Part shown: piece by piece, positions 32,640 to 43,988 of the stretch | How positions within the stretch are numbered: the stretch's first letter is position 1 | Layout of the letters: each line of letters begins with the position of its first letter | Program-made: the position numbers and the translations under genes | The notes under the pieces: generated by a model | Databases searched by the model: none | Seen by the model: the letters and a program-made list of their open reading frames with translations, nothing else | What the model was told of the DNA's origin: nothing | NCBI RefSeq assembly: GCF_027943255.1 | Contig: NC_072893.1 | Coordinates: 119,163,784-119,227,783 of the forward strand | DNA from: Anastrepha obliqua | Lineage: Eukaryota > Arthropoda > Insecta > Diptera > Tephritidae | Length of the DNA stretch: 64,000 nucleotides | Direction: 5' to 3'

Positions 32640-33285
32640 TATCTCGCTTAATAGAATGTGGATTATACTCAGAAACCGCAGTTTTACGACAAAATTAAAA
32701 AAATATTTTTTTGAATTTTTTGAATTTTTTGTTTTGAAAAATTTTTCAGTAATAAGAACTAATTTATAAATTTAACAAATACAGGCTGCTAGCGAGCATC
32801 TCAAAGTCTACAGAACAAAAAACAGCACTCCAATCGGTTGGCAAATTTTTAAGTTTTTGCAGTTTGAATATTAATTTATTGATTTTTCAACACATATTGG
32901 CTTGCAGAGACGCTTCTTTTTATAAGTTTATGCAATTTATGTCGATAAAAGCCTTGCAGGATCAGTTAGCTGCAAAATGCAATACACTCTGTGCAAGTTG
33001 GTGCACCCTGTACATAGTTATTAGCGAACATATGCAGATATTTTTGCCCCTTATTTTATAAGGTGTACAAATTTCACATAAAAAAGCTGCAAATTAGCTC
33101 TAACGCAATTGGTTTGCCTGCAAATCAGCGCTGGAGGCACCTTTGATTTGGTTGCGCTGAATTTCTGGAAGCTATTCCGATAAACTTCGTTGAAAGAGTA
33201 ATGAGTAGTGAGAAGTAGGTGGTACTGGCTGATCTGTAAAAAGATCTCACTTAGATCTCTATGGCCTATTGGGTTACCAGTGCAT
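32640..33285. other. Non-coding AT-rich DNA
   Basis: I see nothing supportable here apart from A/T runs. Confidence 0.4.
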
Positions 33286-33289
33286 TTGG

Positions 33290-33835
33290 AGTCGAATTAT
33301 TTTTTTATGTAATTCTTAAGAAGACGTGCAAGTTTTATTAAGCTGTTCAGTCTTTTGTCAGCAATATTCTTCAAGGACAAAAAAGGACAAGGCACATTTG
33401 CCGAGTCTTACAAAGAGCAGGGCAGTGGCAAAGTAGATGTTCTAAAGCACGCATAGCATTCGCTTCGTTGCATCTGTTACGCGCATCAATTTGGACTAAT
33501 CCCATGTTGGCTGCGTGTTCTGGGGTGAGACGGTATCCCGGTATTTTGCAGTCTTTTCTAGGGAAAGATTAAAAAAAGTTTGTAGTTTTCGTATTCTAAG
33601 TGCTTAGCCCAATTTTGGTAGTTTTGTACGAGGTTGAGTGCTCCCAAATCGACTGTGTTTCCAGAGGTAGTTCTTCATTAAGATACGTTTTCAGAAAGGA
33701 GAGTGATGGGTATATTTCTGGCGTGCTCAATCTCGGCAACCTGATATCTGCTTTAGCGAGCTTAACGGCTCCTTTATTTCCATATATTCCTTTGTGTACT
33801 AGTATCCAGTAAATATAAGTAGTGAGCAACCCATT
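33290..33835 (-). pseudogene. Non-LTR retrotransposon RNase H to C-terminal zinc remnant
   Basis: The minus strand 33829-33596 reads TYIYWILVHKGIYGNKGAVK, a degraded RNase H end (WxxGHxGIxGNExAD). A shifted frame then gives LEHLLCHCPALCKTRQMCLV at about 33440-33370, the post-RNase H zinc domain. It is the same domain order as the remnants at 26310-26830 and 46560-47215. The RT is absent. Confidence 0.75.
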
Positions 33836-33839
33836 TTCG

Positions 33840-36000
33840 CAGAGCTTATCCAGAGTTTAGGCTAACCTGCTGGACAATGTGAAACTAACAAAGAATACGA
33901 AACCAAAGGCAATCATTTTTCTTATACAAACTTTCCCACGCTTTTGTCTATTAAGGAAATGCCTAATCTGCTATTGCAGTCGAGCATGTCAATTATCCTA
34001 CGTGCTGCTTTGTTCCTCATTTCCAATATTTACACAACGTTCGCTTGCCCTTACAGCCTCAATCCACAACAGAATTTTCTGCTATTCACTATTTCTATTT
34101 CGGCTTAAATTGTCACTTTATCTGAAATGAACGCATTGACTGACGCTGTCTGATGACCACTCATGTGATTAAATATCGCTAAAGAAGCAGAGGACATGCG
34201 ACGTATACTCGTATGAGAGGGATATGCGATAAGGTCTGCGCACACATACAAACATACATAGATATGCACAATAATATGAGGTGTACGAGTATTAGTGAGA
34301 ATTCTATTAAAGCGAAAAGGCTGTATTTGTGGGGTAATGAAATTGATAAAAGCGCAATGAAATTTCGTAAGCACGCGCCGGATATTAGACTGTTATAGTG
34401 GAAAGCTTTTTGGCTGGAAAAAGGCGTGTAAATGGACGTCTAGAGTAGATCTTCTTGTAGTCACTTAATATGAAATATCTACTCCATAAAACGGAATGTT
34501 TTCGGTAAATAAGATAAGAGGTAATATGTGATTGTAATAAATAACTTGCGTCATCTTTCGTAGCCAGATTTAAAGCTGCCAGGATGAAATTTACAATGAG
34601 CTTTTATGTTAGCTAGACAGCTCTCGTATGAGTAGTGACTCTACTGACCTTTAAAGCCTTTCAAGAAAAATAGATGTGAAAGTTTTCCACAATTTAAAGC
34701 ATTGCTATTCTTAACTTTGGGTAACTTAACGTTTGAGAAAAACTTTTAGTAGCCAATTTTGCTAATTAAGTTTTAATTTTAAACTCTTTTGGTTTCACTA
34801 TTCTTTTGTTCATCATAATAGCCTTATGACCTTGGCTACTCGAATTCAATTGACCCGGAATTGCAAACATAAAGCTGAAACATGAGTCCAGTAAAAGCTT
34901 GGAGCGGAGCTCAATTGCAACAGTTTGAGTTTATGGCTAGTTTGGCATTACTTAACGGCACATTCGTGCAACATTGCAATGCAATGCAACATGTAATGCA
35001 ACGCCGATGCTGTCAAGTTGATATTTTTACGAGGGCATGAAATGTAAAATGAGAAGTGTGTGTAAACAGCGAAGACATTACGCGGGCCAGCAAATACAGG
35101 AAGGCAATAAGCGATAAAGCAATTGATGGCTCTTTTTGCGGTAGAGTCCAGGAAGTGGAATTGAGTGCATGTGAAAATTTATAGGGCGATTTTATTTCAT
35201 GTTTACTAAGCTGAGGCGCGAGTGAGTTAAGGGTGAATGAAATACTAAAATGAAGTTAGTTTACGATTTATGTTTTGTTAAAAATGAGAATTATGGAATA
35301 TCCGAAGATACTATCAATATGGATATGAAATACACACATATTATATGAACAGAAATATAAGATATTTGTAGTATGATTTTAATTTTGAATAAATCTCAAA
35401 TCACACTAAATCTTTTGTGTTAAATGTATAGATCTTCTTTGATTCTCAAAAAAAAAGCCCTAATGTGATAATCAAAGGCGACGTTTTTAAGAAAGCTCTC
35501 AAAGCTCCTCTTTGATGAGCTTTTCATACGATGTTGAGCTTTTTATGTGACCTTGTGAGCTTTATATAAATTCGAAATTCTTAAATGATCTTTTTGCAGG
35601 AGTGTTAATAAAAGAGTGTTTTTATGTTTGTAAGAGCTTTTTCAGCGGTTCTTGATAAAAGTAAATTTCTCTCTTTTAAATGCAATTCGTTTTTTTTTGT
35701 TTTGTTATGATTGGTTGGTTTTTTCAAAGTAGTGTTAGTTGAAAAATTTTTTTTTTTGCATTTTATAACTTTAAACGAGCAATTCTTGTATGCATATCTG
35801 TATAGCCACACGATCTCAAGATTAGCTTAACGCATTTGAATGAAATTGGGCACACAGATAGTGTATCACATTTCTAGACTTTTCACCTAGGTGTTGCCAC
35901 TGAAAATGTTTCACAGGGTTGCCACCTGTTCGAAATTAAAAAAAAAAATTGCATGAGATATGCCGATGTGGGTATCAAAAGAAAGGTATTTCACTCCGCA
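33840..36000. other. Non-coding AT-rich DNA
   Basis: No gene or element is recognised. 35420-35640 has repeated GAGCTTT words, and 34960-35010 has a TGCAATGCAATGCAAC run. 35820-36010 may be flanking sequence of the gene family at 36050-37483. Confidence 0.4.
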
Positions 36001-36049
36001 TTACAATAGAGATATAAAACCCCGAATGTTTTTATTTATTTTATTATAT

Positions 36050-37483
36050 TAAAATTAAAAATTGTTACATTAAAAATTGTAATGCTTTTAAAGAAACTTA
36101 GGCCTTTTATTTTTGCGTTTGTAAGCATTTGTGTCAGTATCGCGACAAATAGGCCAACAGTATTCGCTAAGCATATGCGTAATGTCTTGTCCTTTAAAGC
36201 GCTTTTCAATAGCCGCAATGCCCTGATGGAACCTTTCGCCATGTTCATCGCTACAAGCTCCTAAATCACCAGGGAAACAATCTAAATGATTGTGAAGGAA
36301 ATGGATCTTTAGCGACATTAATATGCCCATTTCGCCATATGCCGAAATCATTTCTGCAACAATATTTTTATAATTGTCAGCTCGTTTGAAACTGCTCAAT
36401 AACGGCAACTGTGCCTTTCCGTGCACGTTGTTCGATAGCATTCAATTATGATGAAAATTCATAACTTGCAACTATTTTTTTTATCTGCGGACCACTGAAA
36501 ACACCCTAAATTATACACATCATTAAAAAAATAAAGTTACTAAAAGCCTTCGTAAAAAAAAATACCTGCATGAATCTTTGCGTCGCTCAGTTTCGGAAAA
36601 ATATTGCGCAAACTTGCAATCGCCTCGCCCTCACGATCCAGTTTTTTAACAAAATATCACAACAATAAGACAGGTTTTTTTCCCGATCTTCGTGCAATTT
36701 AAAAAATTCGTCATATGGAATACTGGTACGTCGATCACGAGCGGCTGTTATTTTAAAATCAGCCGCCACTATTTTCCATGCTTAAAGCGTGATGCAAAGA
36801 GTTCGGCTGTTCTCTTTGACAAATTTCCTTCTCGTACAAGGTCATTGAAGTCGGCTTGCGTTATTAAATGCGGCACTGCAGTCCCAAGTTCACTGGGTAT
36901 TGGTACAAATTCCGATACTTCTGGTTCCCCGCATCTCGCATTCGATACAAGAAATGTTGATAGCATTGTTGGTGCTACTGTTGGTTCTCCATCCCTTAAT
37001 TCGGGAACATCATCGAAAATCTCCACTGAAGCCGCTATACGTTCTTCTGGTGAGTACAGAGCCGCTGGAATAACCGATTCTACATTAGCGTAGCGAATTT
37101 TTGCGGCGAAAGTATTGGTACCCTTTAGTTTGAGTAAAAGTTACGCAAAAGTAGCACAGTTCACTGCAGTGCTCCGTACGTGGTAGCCAAATTGATGGTA
37201 CAGAGTACTTTATTGTTGACCTTCCATCAGTAAACTTGCATAAATTTCTATAGCAATAGTCGCACACGACTTCCGGAGTATACCACAAGTAAGGAACATA
37301 AGCAGTATTGAATATTTTCTGAAACGAATTAACCACTGTTTTCGTAATATTTTTAAAATTTTTACTTGGTGCGACTAAGCCACAATCGTAACAAAAGTTA
37401 TTTCGAGTCGGGCACTGCATTTTTCGTAAGATGAAATATACAGAAAGACGTTTTCGCGCAACAGAACCTAAAACAATTGTCAA
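36050..37483 (-). pseudogene. Internally deleted copy of an uncharacterised cysteine-rich multi-copy gene family
   Basis: The minus-strand N-terminus (from 37483) has Cys pairs CYDCG, CDYC and CYFC, suggesting a zinc-binding domain. A frameshift near 37110 leads to an acidic linker, then HLITQADFNDLVREGNLSKR and TAELFASRFK. Another shift near 36780 gives ADFKITAARDRRTSIPYDEF and LSYCCDI. At about 36655 the frame jumps to KKLDREGEAIASLRNIFPKL, then GVFSGPQIKKI after an apparent intron of about 70 bases. The end is MSLKIHFLHNHLDCFPGDL and ACSDEHGERFHQGIAAIEKR. From memory, arthropod genomes carry many proteins with the LNDLVR, GPQI and SDEHGERFHQ blocks in this order but with some 200-300 more residues between CCDI and KKLDREG. 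The function is unknown and TE origin is likely. This copy is dead. Confidence 0.7.
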
Positions 37484-37499
37484 AGTATACGTCTCCTAG

Positions 37500-39050
37500 T
37501 AGCGCAACTGTCAGATGATCGGAACTTCCGGAACTGTAACAAGCACACAAACGGCACAGAGTGTGTTGTATGAAACAATAAATTAAAGGTTAATAAGTTG
37601 TTTAAAAATTTGGAGTCCCTTCAAGTTATGCCGAAAATTTAGAAAAATGTTTTTTTTTTTTAGAAAAAAAATTTCAAGAAAATCTGAGAATTGATAAAAT
37701 TTTTTTTTTTTTAATTTTACGTAATAAAAACATTTCCACGAGTCTGCCTGCAGAAATTCAGCGCGATTGGATCACGGAAAAGGGATTAAAAATTGATCCA
37801 AAGTTTTTCACGCAGCGGACTACCAGCTCTATATTTTATACATAAAAAAAAAAATCTGCCCAGAATTTCAATCTGAAATATGAATCTCAAATTGAAAGCA
37901 TCAATTATTCGTAGTCGCAAACTGAGTTGACCATTTTTGGTTTTCACAAATTATTTCATACATCTGTTCATTAGTTGAAAAAATTAAACAAAATAAAATA
38001 AACTCCATTAATGCCCTTTCACAAACTTTCAATTTTAGCTGGCACACGGCTTTGCTCTCACTTCTAGCATTTTTCATTCATTAGCACTCACACATCCACA
38101 CACACACAATCGGCAGTCGCCAGCAGCTGTCTCCTTACAAATTCGACACTAATTACACTTTCTAAGATTTTTCTTTGCACTCTGTGCTCTGTGAGCGCAC
38201 CAAAGACGCCACAAAAACAATTAAGAGCAACAAGCAGCAAACCAGCGCAGAAACCAAACTAAAAGGAAATGTAAAATAAAGGAAAACTTACAATTGCATA
38301 CAAAATTGGAAACATGAAAACTTTTTGAAGTTCATGTTGCATACAAATACTATCCCGTTGCAGCGATTTCTTTTAAATGAAGATTTTATTTTCATGAATA
38401 ATGAGAAACAAAAAATAAAAAATAAAAATATATAATTTAAAAGCAACTGCATAAGTAAACGAAGCAAACGTAAAACAAAAAAAGGCTTTCTCCTTTTTTT
38501 TTTGCTTTTTTTAATGAAGTAATTCAACTTGTGCTATTTGCTAAGCGCCAACGCTGAAAGGAGGCAGGCAAAAATGTTAAGCAATTAACAGTTAAAAGAG
38601 TTGAATGCAAAGACATGCGAAAACCAGGAAATCATAGAAGCAACAGAAAATAAATAAGAAATAGTTGCTAAGTTAAATCTATTCACGAACGGAAAAGCTT
38701 CTTTCAAGTGATGCGGATCGACTTCCAGCTGAAGTTGCGGCAGCCAAAGTACTGATAAAAAAAGAAGCTAAAATTTAAGATCTTACATCAGAGGTCAAAT
38801 GCATTCTTAGTAATCAATGGGTAAGCCAATATCCAGATCACTTTGAGTCTTGAAAATTCTTAGCTGAAGTTGCTATGTAATTATTGAAGAATTGAGATTT
38901 TTTTTTCCATTCTTTGAAGTGCGAAGTCTACTTGGCTGACATATTTAGAGACCACAAGTTAATGAAACCTAAGAAAATACGGCGTACGTTTTTTAACCCA
39001 TTTGTTTGGCACTCTGAATAAGGCCAGAGTTGATAGGAGATTTTCTGTGC
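37500..39050. other. Non-coding AT-rich DNA
   Basis: No gene is recognised. A (CA)n-rich stretch lies at 38088-38108 and poly(A)/poly(T) runs at 37640-37720 and 38495-38515. Confidence 0.4.
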
Positions 39051-39204
39051 ATGCACATTAGGGTGGGTCAACTTGCATGGCACGATTTTGTTGGACACCT
39101 TTCCTACCAGATTCGGATTCTAAATACAATTACTCGAACAAAAGTCCACTAGAAGCATTAAAATCAATTTCGAGCTCCCCAAATTTTAAATGAAGCTACA
39201 GGGT

Positions 39205-39790
39205 CCGGCTCTCGAAGTGTAACCAATTAAAAACAACATACATTTAGTTTGGAAAACTATTTTTATTCAATTCAAAGTAAAAAATGTGTAAAAATATTAT
39301 AAAATTAAGAATCAATTACTTTTGCTCGATATGACCACCTTTTGCCTTGACTATGGCCTTGAGATGGGCCAGAAGCCCAGATTTGGCCCACTCGCGGACA
39401 ATAGCTTTTTTCAGCGTTTCGAGACTGGCGAATCTTTTAGCTCGGACTTTGCTCTCCAAAATGGTCTAAAGAAAGCAATCCATCGGATACGCGTCTGGTA
39501 AATTTGAGAGCCATTGTGTGGACGTTATGAAGTTCGCCACGTTGTTTTTTAGACATTCTTGTTTCACTCGAGCTTTGTGCGATGGTAGTCCTGTTGAACC
39601 GTCCATGGTCTGCCGCCGAAATGTTTGCCTGCCCACGGCTTCAAAGCAACCTGCAGAATACTTTCCCTATAATATTTCGCATTTACCTTGACACCAGTCT
39701 CGATGAAAATGATTGGAGAGCGTCCATCTGCGGTCATGGCGGTCTAAACCATTACCTGTGGCAGGTGTTGCCTCCTGGTGGCCAATCGAT
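39205..39790 (-). pseudogene. Tc1/mariner-superfamily transposase C-terminal half
   Basis: The minus strand from about 39770 reads VKVNAKYYRESILQVALKPW, HFGGRPWTVQQD (second catalytic Asp). After disrupted frames come STQWLSNLPDAYPMD (third Asp), TILESKVRAKRFASLETLKK and AIVREWAKSG. The protein ends KAKGGHIEQK with a stop at about 39317. The N-terminal half, including DNA-binding domains and the first Asp, is missing. GGGTCCGGCTCTCGAAGTG at about 39206-39224 probably marks the terminal repeat. Confidence 0.8.
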
Positions 39791-39889
39791 GACTCAAATT
39801 CTAATATAAATGGTCGGTCAAATAAACCCTATCTTTTCATAGTAGAATTTGGATAGCCCTGGTAGTTAGTAAAATTTAATCCAATTGGA

Positions 39890-40790
39890 ATATTAATGGG
39901 ATCAAGAAGATCTACTAGACCGCAATTGCCACTAAATTCCAAAATCTCAAAGAGGCCTTCAAATCGTTAGCCAGCAGTACTTGCGACAAAGACAAAGAAA
40001 TATTGCTGTAGACTTTTAAGGCATTTGGCCGGCCAGTTCTAAACTACGCTACGCCTGTCTGCTCGCCTGCAATTAGTGACATGTACTGGACAAAGCTACA
40101 GAATTACCAAAACACTGCCATTCGGACAGCGACGGGATGCCTCTTGATGTCACTCTACAACACCTACATAACGAGGCACAGATGCTTTCAGCAAAGTAGC
40201 ACAACAAACTACTCAGCACACAGTTTCTGCTAGGAAGCTACCGCAAGTCTCACCCATGCAGACACCTGCTTGAACTAGAACCGCCTCCCAGGCACGTAAC
40301 TGCGGTGACGAGATCTAGGACAAAACGAAGCGACAACTACTGGGCGGGACAGTGTTTAGACAGACAAAAAATTACATTCATCGGAAGGCACTTACCACTT
40401 TCTAAAGCTTCTGGCCCCTGAATGCCGTAGTCGGAGTACAACCACCACTCACAGCAGCTGAAGAGCTCCAGCTACCCCGAGAGACCCGCGTAACCGTGGC
40501 ACAATTGCGTTCGGGATATTATAGCAGGTCACACTTCTAGCTATTCAGAGTTGACACCGACATACCAAACACATGTCTAGCATGTGAAGGCACCCCGTAC
40601 GATACCAACCACTTTTTCATATGCCTCATCAAACCCACTCATCTAACACCACTCTCCGTTTGCACTGAAACTGTCGAAACAGCAAGTTTCCTCGGCCCAC
40701 CGTTAGATGAGCTAGACGAAGTCGACCGATGATTTATATTGCATTGACAGGGTTTATTATTGCTGCTACAACAATAACAATCTACTAGGC
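39890..40790 (+). pseudogene. Jockey-type non-LTR retrotransposon RT C-terminal remnant
   Basis: Plus-strand blocks in shifting frames: NLKEAFKSLASSTCDKDKEI, FGRPVLNYATPVCSPAISD, YWTKLQNYQNTAIRTATGCL, FLLGSYRKSHPCRHLLELEP and PPPRHVTAVTRSRTKRSDNY. These are the thumb and C-terminal regions of Jockey-clade RTs. The end reads LSKQQ-VSSA-like in one frame, followed by a 3' UTR and a CTGCTACAACAATAACAA tail at 40763-40780. Stops and shifts make it inactive. Confidence 0.85.
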
Positions 40791-40799
40791 CATTAATTG

Positions 40800-42085
40800 A
40801 AATTTTAAATAAAGAAAAAAATTTTTTTTTCGTAAGTTTGTCCACAACCGAATATTTTTGCCATTTTGCCATTAAAATTTGTAAATTTTTTCTCCCCGAA
40901 ATTATTTCTATAAGTCCAGTAAAACTTTGTTTTCAAAGTGGCTTGTAAAATATTAAATAAAAACATTAAAAAACTTGCCTACTTGAAGGCGCAGCTGCAA
41001 GTAAATTTCGCGAGAAAGGTATTCCAGGTAACTCTTAAGTTTCGTGGCTCTTAGTGCGTGTCTGCTACATCCGCACTTCGCGCTTTTCCCCCCGCCTCCA
41101 TACAGAGCTGCACGCCGTCATCTACACGCAATTTCATTACCCGGAGTTGCCAGCCGAGTGCGTACCCGTCATGAGCTACGCTGATATTTCTTGTTGTTGC
41201 CTTTTGTTGTTTTTCTTTTTCGATCACATCAACCCTGCACTTTTGTGAGTTTCCATGCTGCATTACGCTTTTCGGTTGGCTTTTTTGTTCAGAAAAAATT
41301 GACAGCTTTTTTCCGGCAACTTTCGAACTCCAACTGTATTGAAATCATCTGTGTTGTTGGGCTGTTGCTATGTTGTGATTTCTTTTCACTCTTTGCGTGC
41401 ATATAATTCGGTAAATTTAATTAAAATTGCTATTGTTGTAGCTAGTAGAGAAAAACTTTGCGGACAAGCAGCTTAAAAATACGTGGGCAACAACAATAAT
41501 AAAATCGTACATCATAAACAATTGAATTACCGGCAACAAAAAAGACAACAAAACACAAAAAAAATTGTTAAACAAACTGAAAAGAGATTTAGTTGTGGTA
41601 TTAAAAAGTTTGGCACATCGTTATTTAGTGTCTGGCTGCTAGGCGTTTGTTGTTGTGGAGAAATTATTGTTTTTGTTGAGATACTTAGCTTGATTCCGAT
41701 GATTTTTTTATCTCCTGTCTTTGAGGGATCTATAGGGAAAATTTTATGAATACATTTTTCTTCACATTTACATATTTTTTCTATTGCCTTGCTTGGGCAA
41801 CGAAATTAGTTGCCCCATAGTTTGTTTGATGAATTTTTAAGGCGTTAATAATAAATCGTGGATTGCCAAATACCAAGAGTGGCTTGCATATCTTAACTTC
41901 AGTGCCTTGAATCTCAGGCATCCAATAAAAATTTCGATTTTCTACTTTTAGATCCTTTGACCAGCAAAACAAAAAAAAAAAAAACAAAAAAATTGCATCT
42001 CTAAGGACTCCTCCATAGGTAAGTAAGTAGGTGAAGTGCTCGAAGTATCAGTATGAAACTCCCTAGGTCTCACTAAAGCGCCATT
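40800..42085. other. Non-coding DNA
   Basis: No gene is recognised. 41040-41180 is GC-richer than its flanks, but no frame shows a known domain. Poly(A) runs lie at 41971-41990. Confidence 0.4.
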
Positions 42086-42089
42086 GAAG

Positions 42090-43330
42090 GTCTCAACTTC
42101 AACGGCCAGATATTTACAGTCAACCAGAGCTGGCTTGTGTAATGGAGCAGGCTAATGGGATTTAAGTTGGAGCGCTGCCCGAGGCTGTCGAAGAGAGGAG
42201 TTTCTAGTGGCCTTAATCGCTTAGCTACCAAGCCCAGATATTTACAGAGAATGAGCTCAGCTTTTCCGCAAACACAGATACGAGCTTGAAAATTGAATGG
42301 TGAGGAGTCCCCAGAACTTTCTGCGTCCTGCGTCAATTGCACGGAAGCCAAAAGGTTTCCGAAATAGCACACGAAGAAATGGAGCTCCATCTGCTCTGCG
42401 GTTTTCTGAGAAAAAAGTTGCGCAAGTCCCCATAATAGTCAAGGGGATGCCGATGTCTTGGTAGGATACAACTGAGACCCATTCAGTCAACCCCTTCTTG
42501 TTAAGTTCATCAGCAATTCAATTTCCTTCTTACTGTCTGGGAACCCAGATCAAAGAAATGTTACCTCTGGGGACAAGATATTTGATCTCCACCTTGCAGG
42601 AATTGGCCAGTTTGGATTTGCACCATGTTGTCGTCAGAGCCTTGATCGTAGCTTGACTATTGAAGCAAATGTTAACATCTCCTTTGCACCCACGTCCTCT
42701 AAGACTTTTACATGACTGTAGAATCGCAAAGGCTTCTGCTGGGAAAACACAAGCAGTATTCGGCAGTTTAAAGAAATCAGATGAATTGGCTGATTTAGAG
42801 AAAACTTTTGCTTTGACTCCCGATTCCATCTTGGAACCATCAGTGAGTACAGAGGTGCCAGCATCGATATAGATTTTCGCCACGCTCCAATTCTTCCTAT
42901 TTGGCACGACCCTCAAACCCAAGTTGGCGGATAGAGAGATCTGGACAAACTTCAGAGAAATGCGGTGTTAACTGTAACTGAAAATGCAGCCATGACCCTT
43001 GAGAAATTGCCTCCCGGGATCAACCTTCTTTAACCTGAATGCACTTTGAGCAGCGATGGAAACAACGTGAAATTCCGAAACAACGTAAATAAGTGCAAAA
43101 CGACATTACGACAAGTTCTACAAGATCCGGTGCTGCCAATACAAACAGTCCTTTGCACCCTCCCCAGTTTAGTGATACTATAGCCCTTCCGAAGAGCTTC
43201 CAACCAAACCAGGCGTCCATATATTAAAATTTGACAGAACCACTACGTTGTAATCCAGGGAGCGATCTGTGGCTGTAGTCTCCGTTTTTTCCTCCATACC
43301 GGGAAAGTATTTTTCTTACCACAATCAAGT
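42090..43330 (-). pseudogene. Non-LTR retrotransposon thumb and RNase H remnant
   Basis: Minus strand: RKILSRYGGKNGDYSHRSLP (about 43300) and WFGWKLFGRA...RVQ-like thumb blocks (43220-43020). Then RNase H: VLTDGSKMESGVKAKVFSKS (first Asp, about 42850), VFPAEAFAILQSC (Glu, about 42750), FNSQATIKAL where the usual Asp-Ser is Asn-Ser (about 42660), and LIWVPRQ (about 42540). A further frame (42490-42257) contains VSYQDIGIPLTIMGT. This is an element with an RNase H domain (I/LOA/R1-like clades), with the catalytic Asp in DSQ lost. Confidence 0.8.
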
Positions 43331-43479
43331 GACTGGTTGTCTTATATTGTCGTATATAACACACAAAAGAAATCAGTTACCAGCCTTTTATCCTCATATT
43401 ATCCTGTAAGATTTATTGAAGAGTACGCCAGTAGGCAGATGCTGACTTCGGCAGGGATAAGCGGGTAAGATATCTAGGC

Positions 43480-43985
43480 GTTTTTGTAATTTTTTTATTG
43501 CTTACATTTCAAATACCAAATATCTCAGGAATATTGTGTCAAAATTTCAAGTCAATTGGATCAAAATTAACGAAGTTTTGAGTATTTAAGCGTGCGTTGC
43601 TCGAGGTCTTATTAGTTTTGAAGTTCGTGTAAGCCATGAAATAATTCAATTTAAAGGCCTTCCTCACACAATTCAAGACACATTCTGGGATCCTTTTTTT
43701 AATAATTATTCATCTTTCAGTCACAAATATTCGAACGCTATGAAGTATTAAAAAATTGAAAAATTCCTTCCAGGAATACCTCTAAAGGCTGCTTAAATAG
43801 ATGCATTTTTAGTTTTTTGTTTCAGATAATTCTGTTCCGAGTTGTGCCGAGGCGCTTCGGGAGATTCACTGCCACCCATTTGATTTACTTGTATAATATC
43901 TTGCAATGAGCTTTGAATGCCATTGGATAGCTAACTGTCGTGGAAGTACAAAATATTAGAGAGGAAGGAAAAGACCAATAATGCA
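43480..43985. other. Non-coding AT-rich DNA
   Basis: No gene, repeat or element end is seen. Confidence 0.35.
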
Positions 43986-43988
43986 CTA

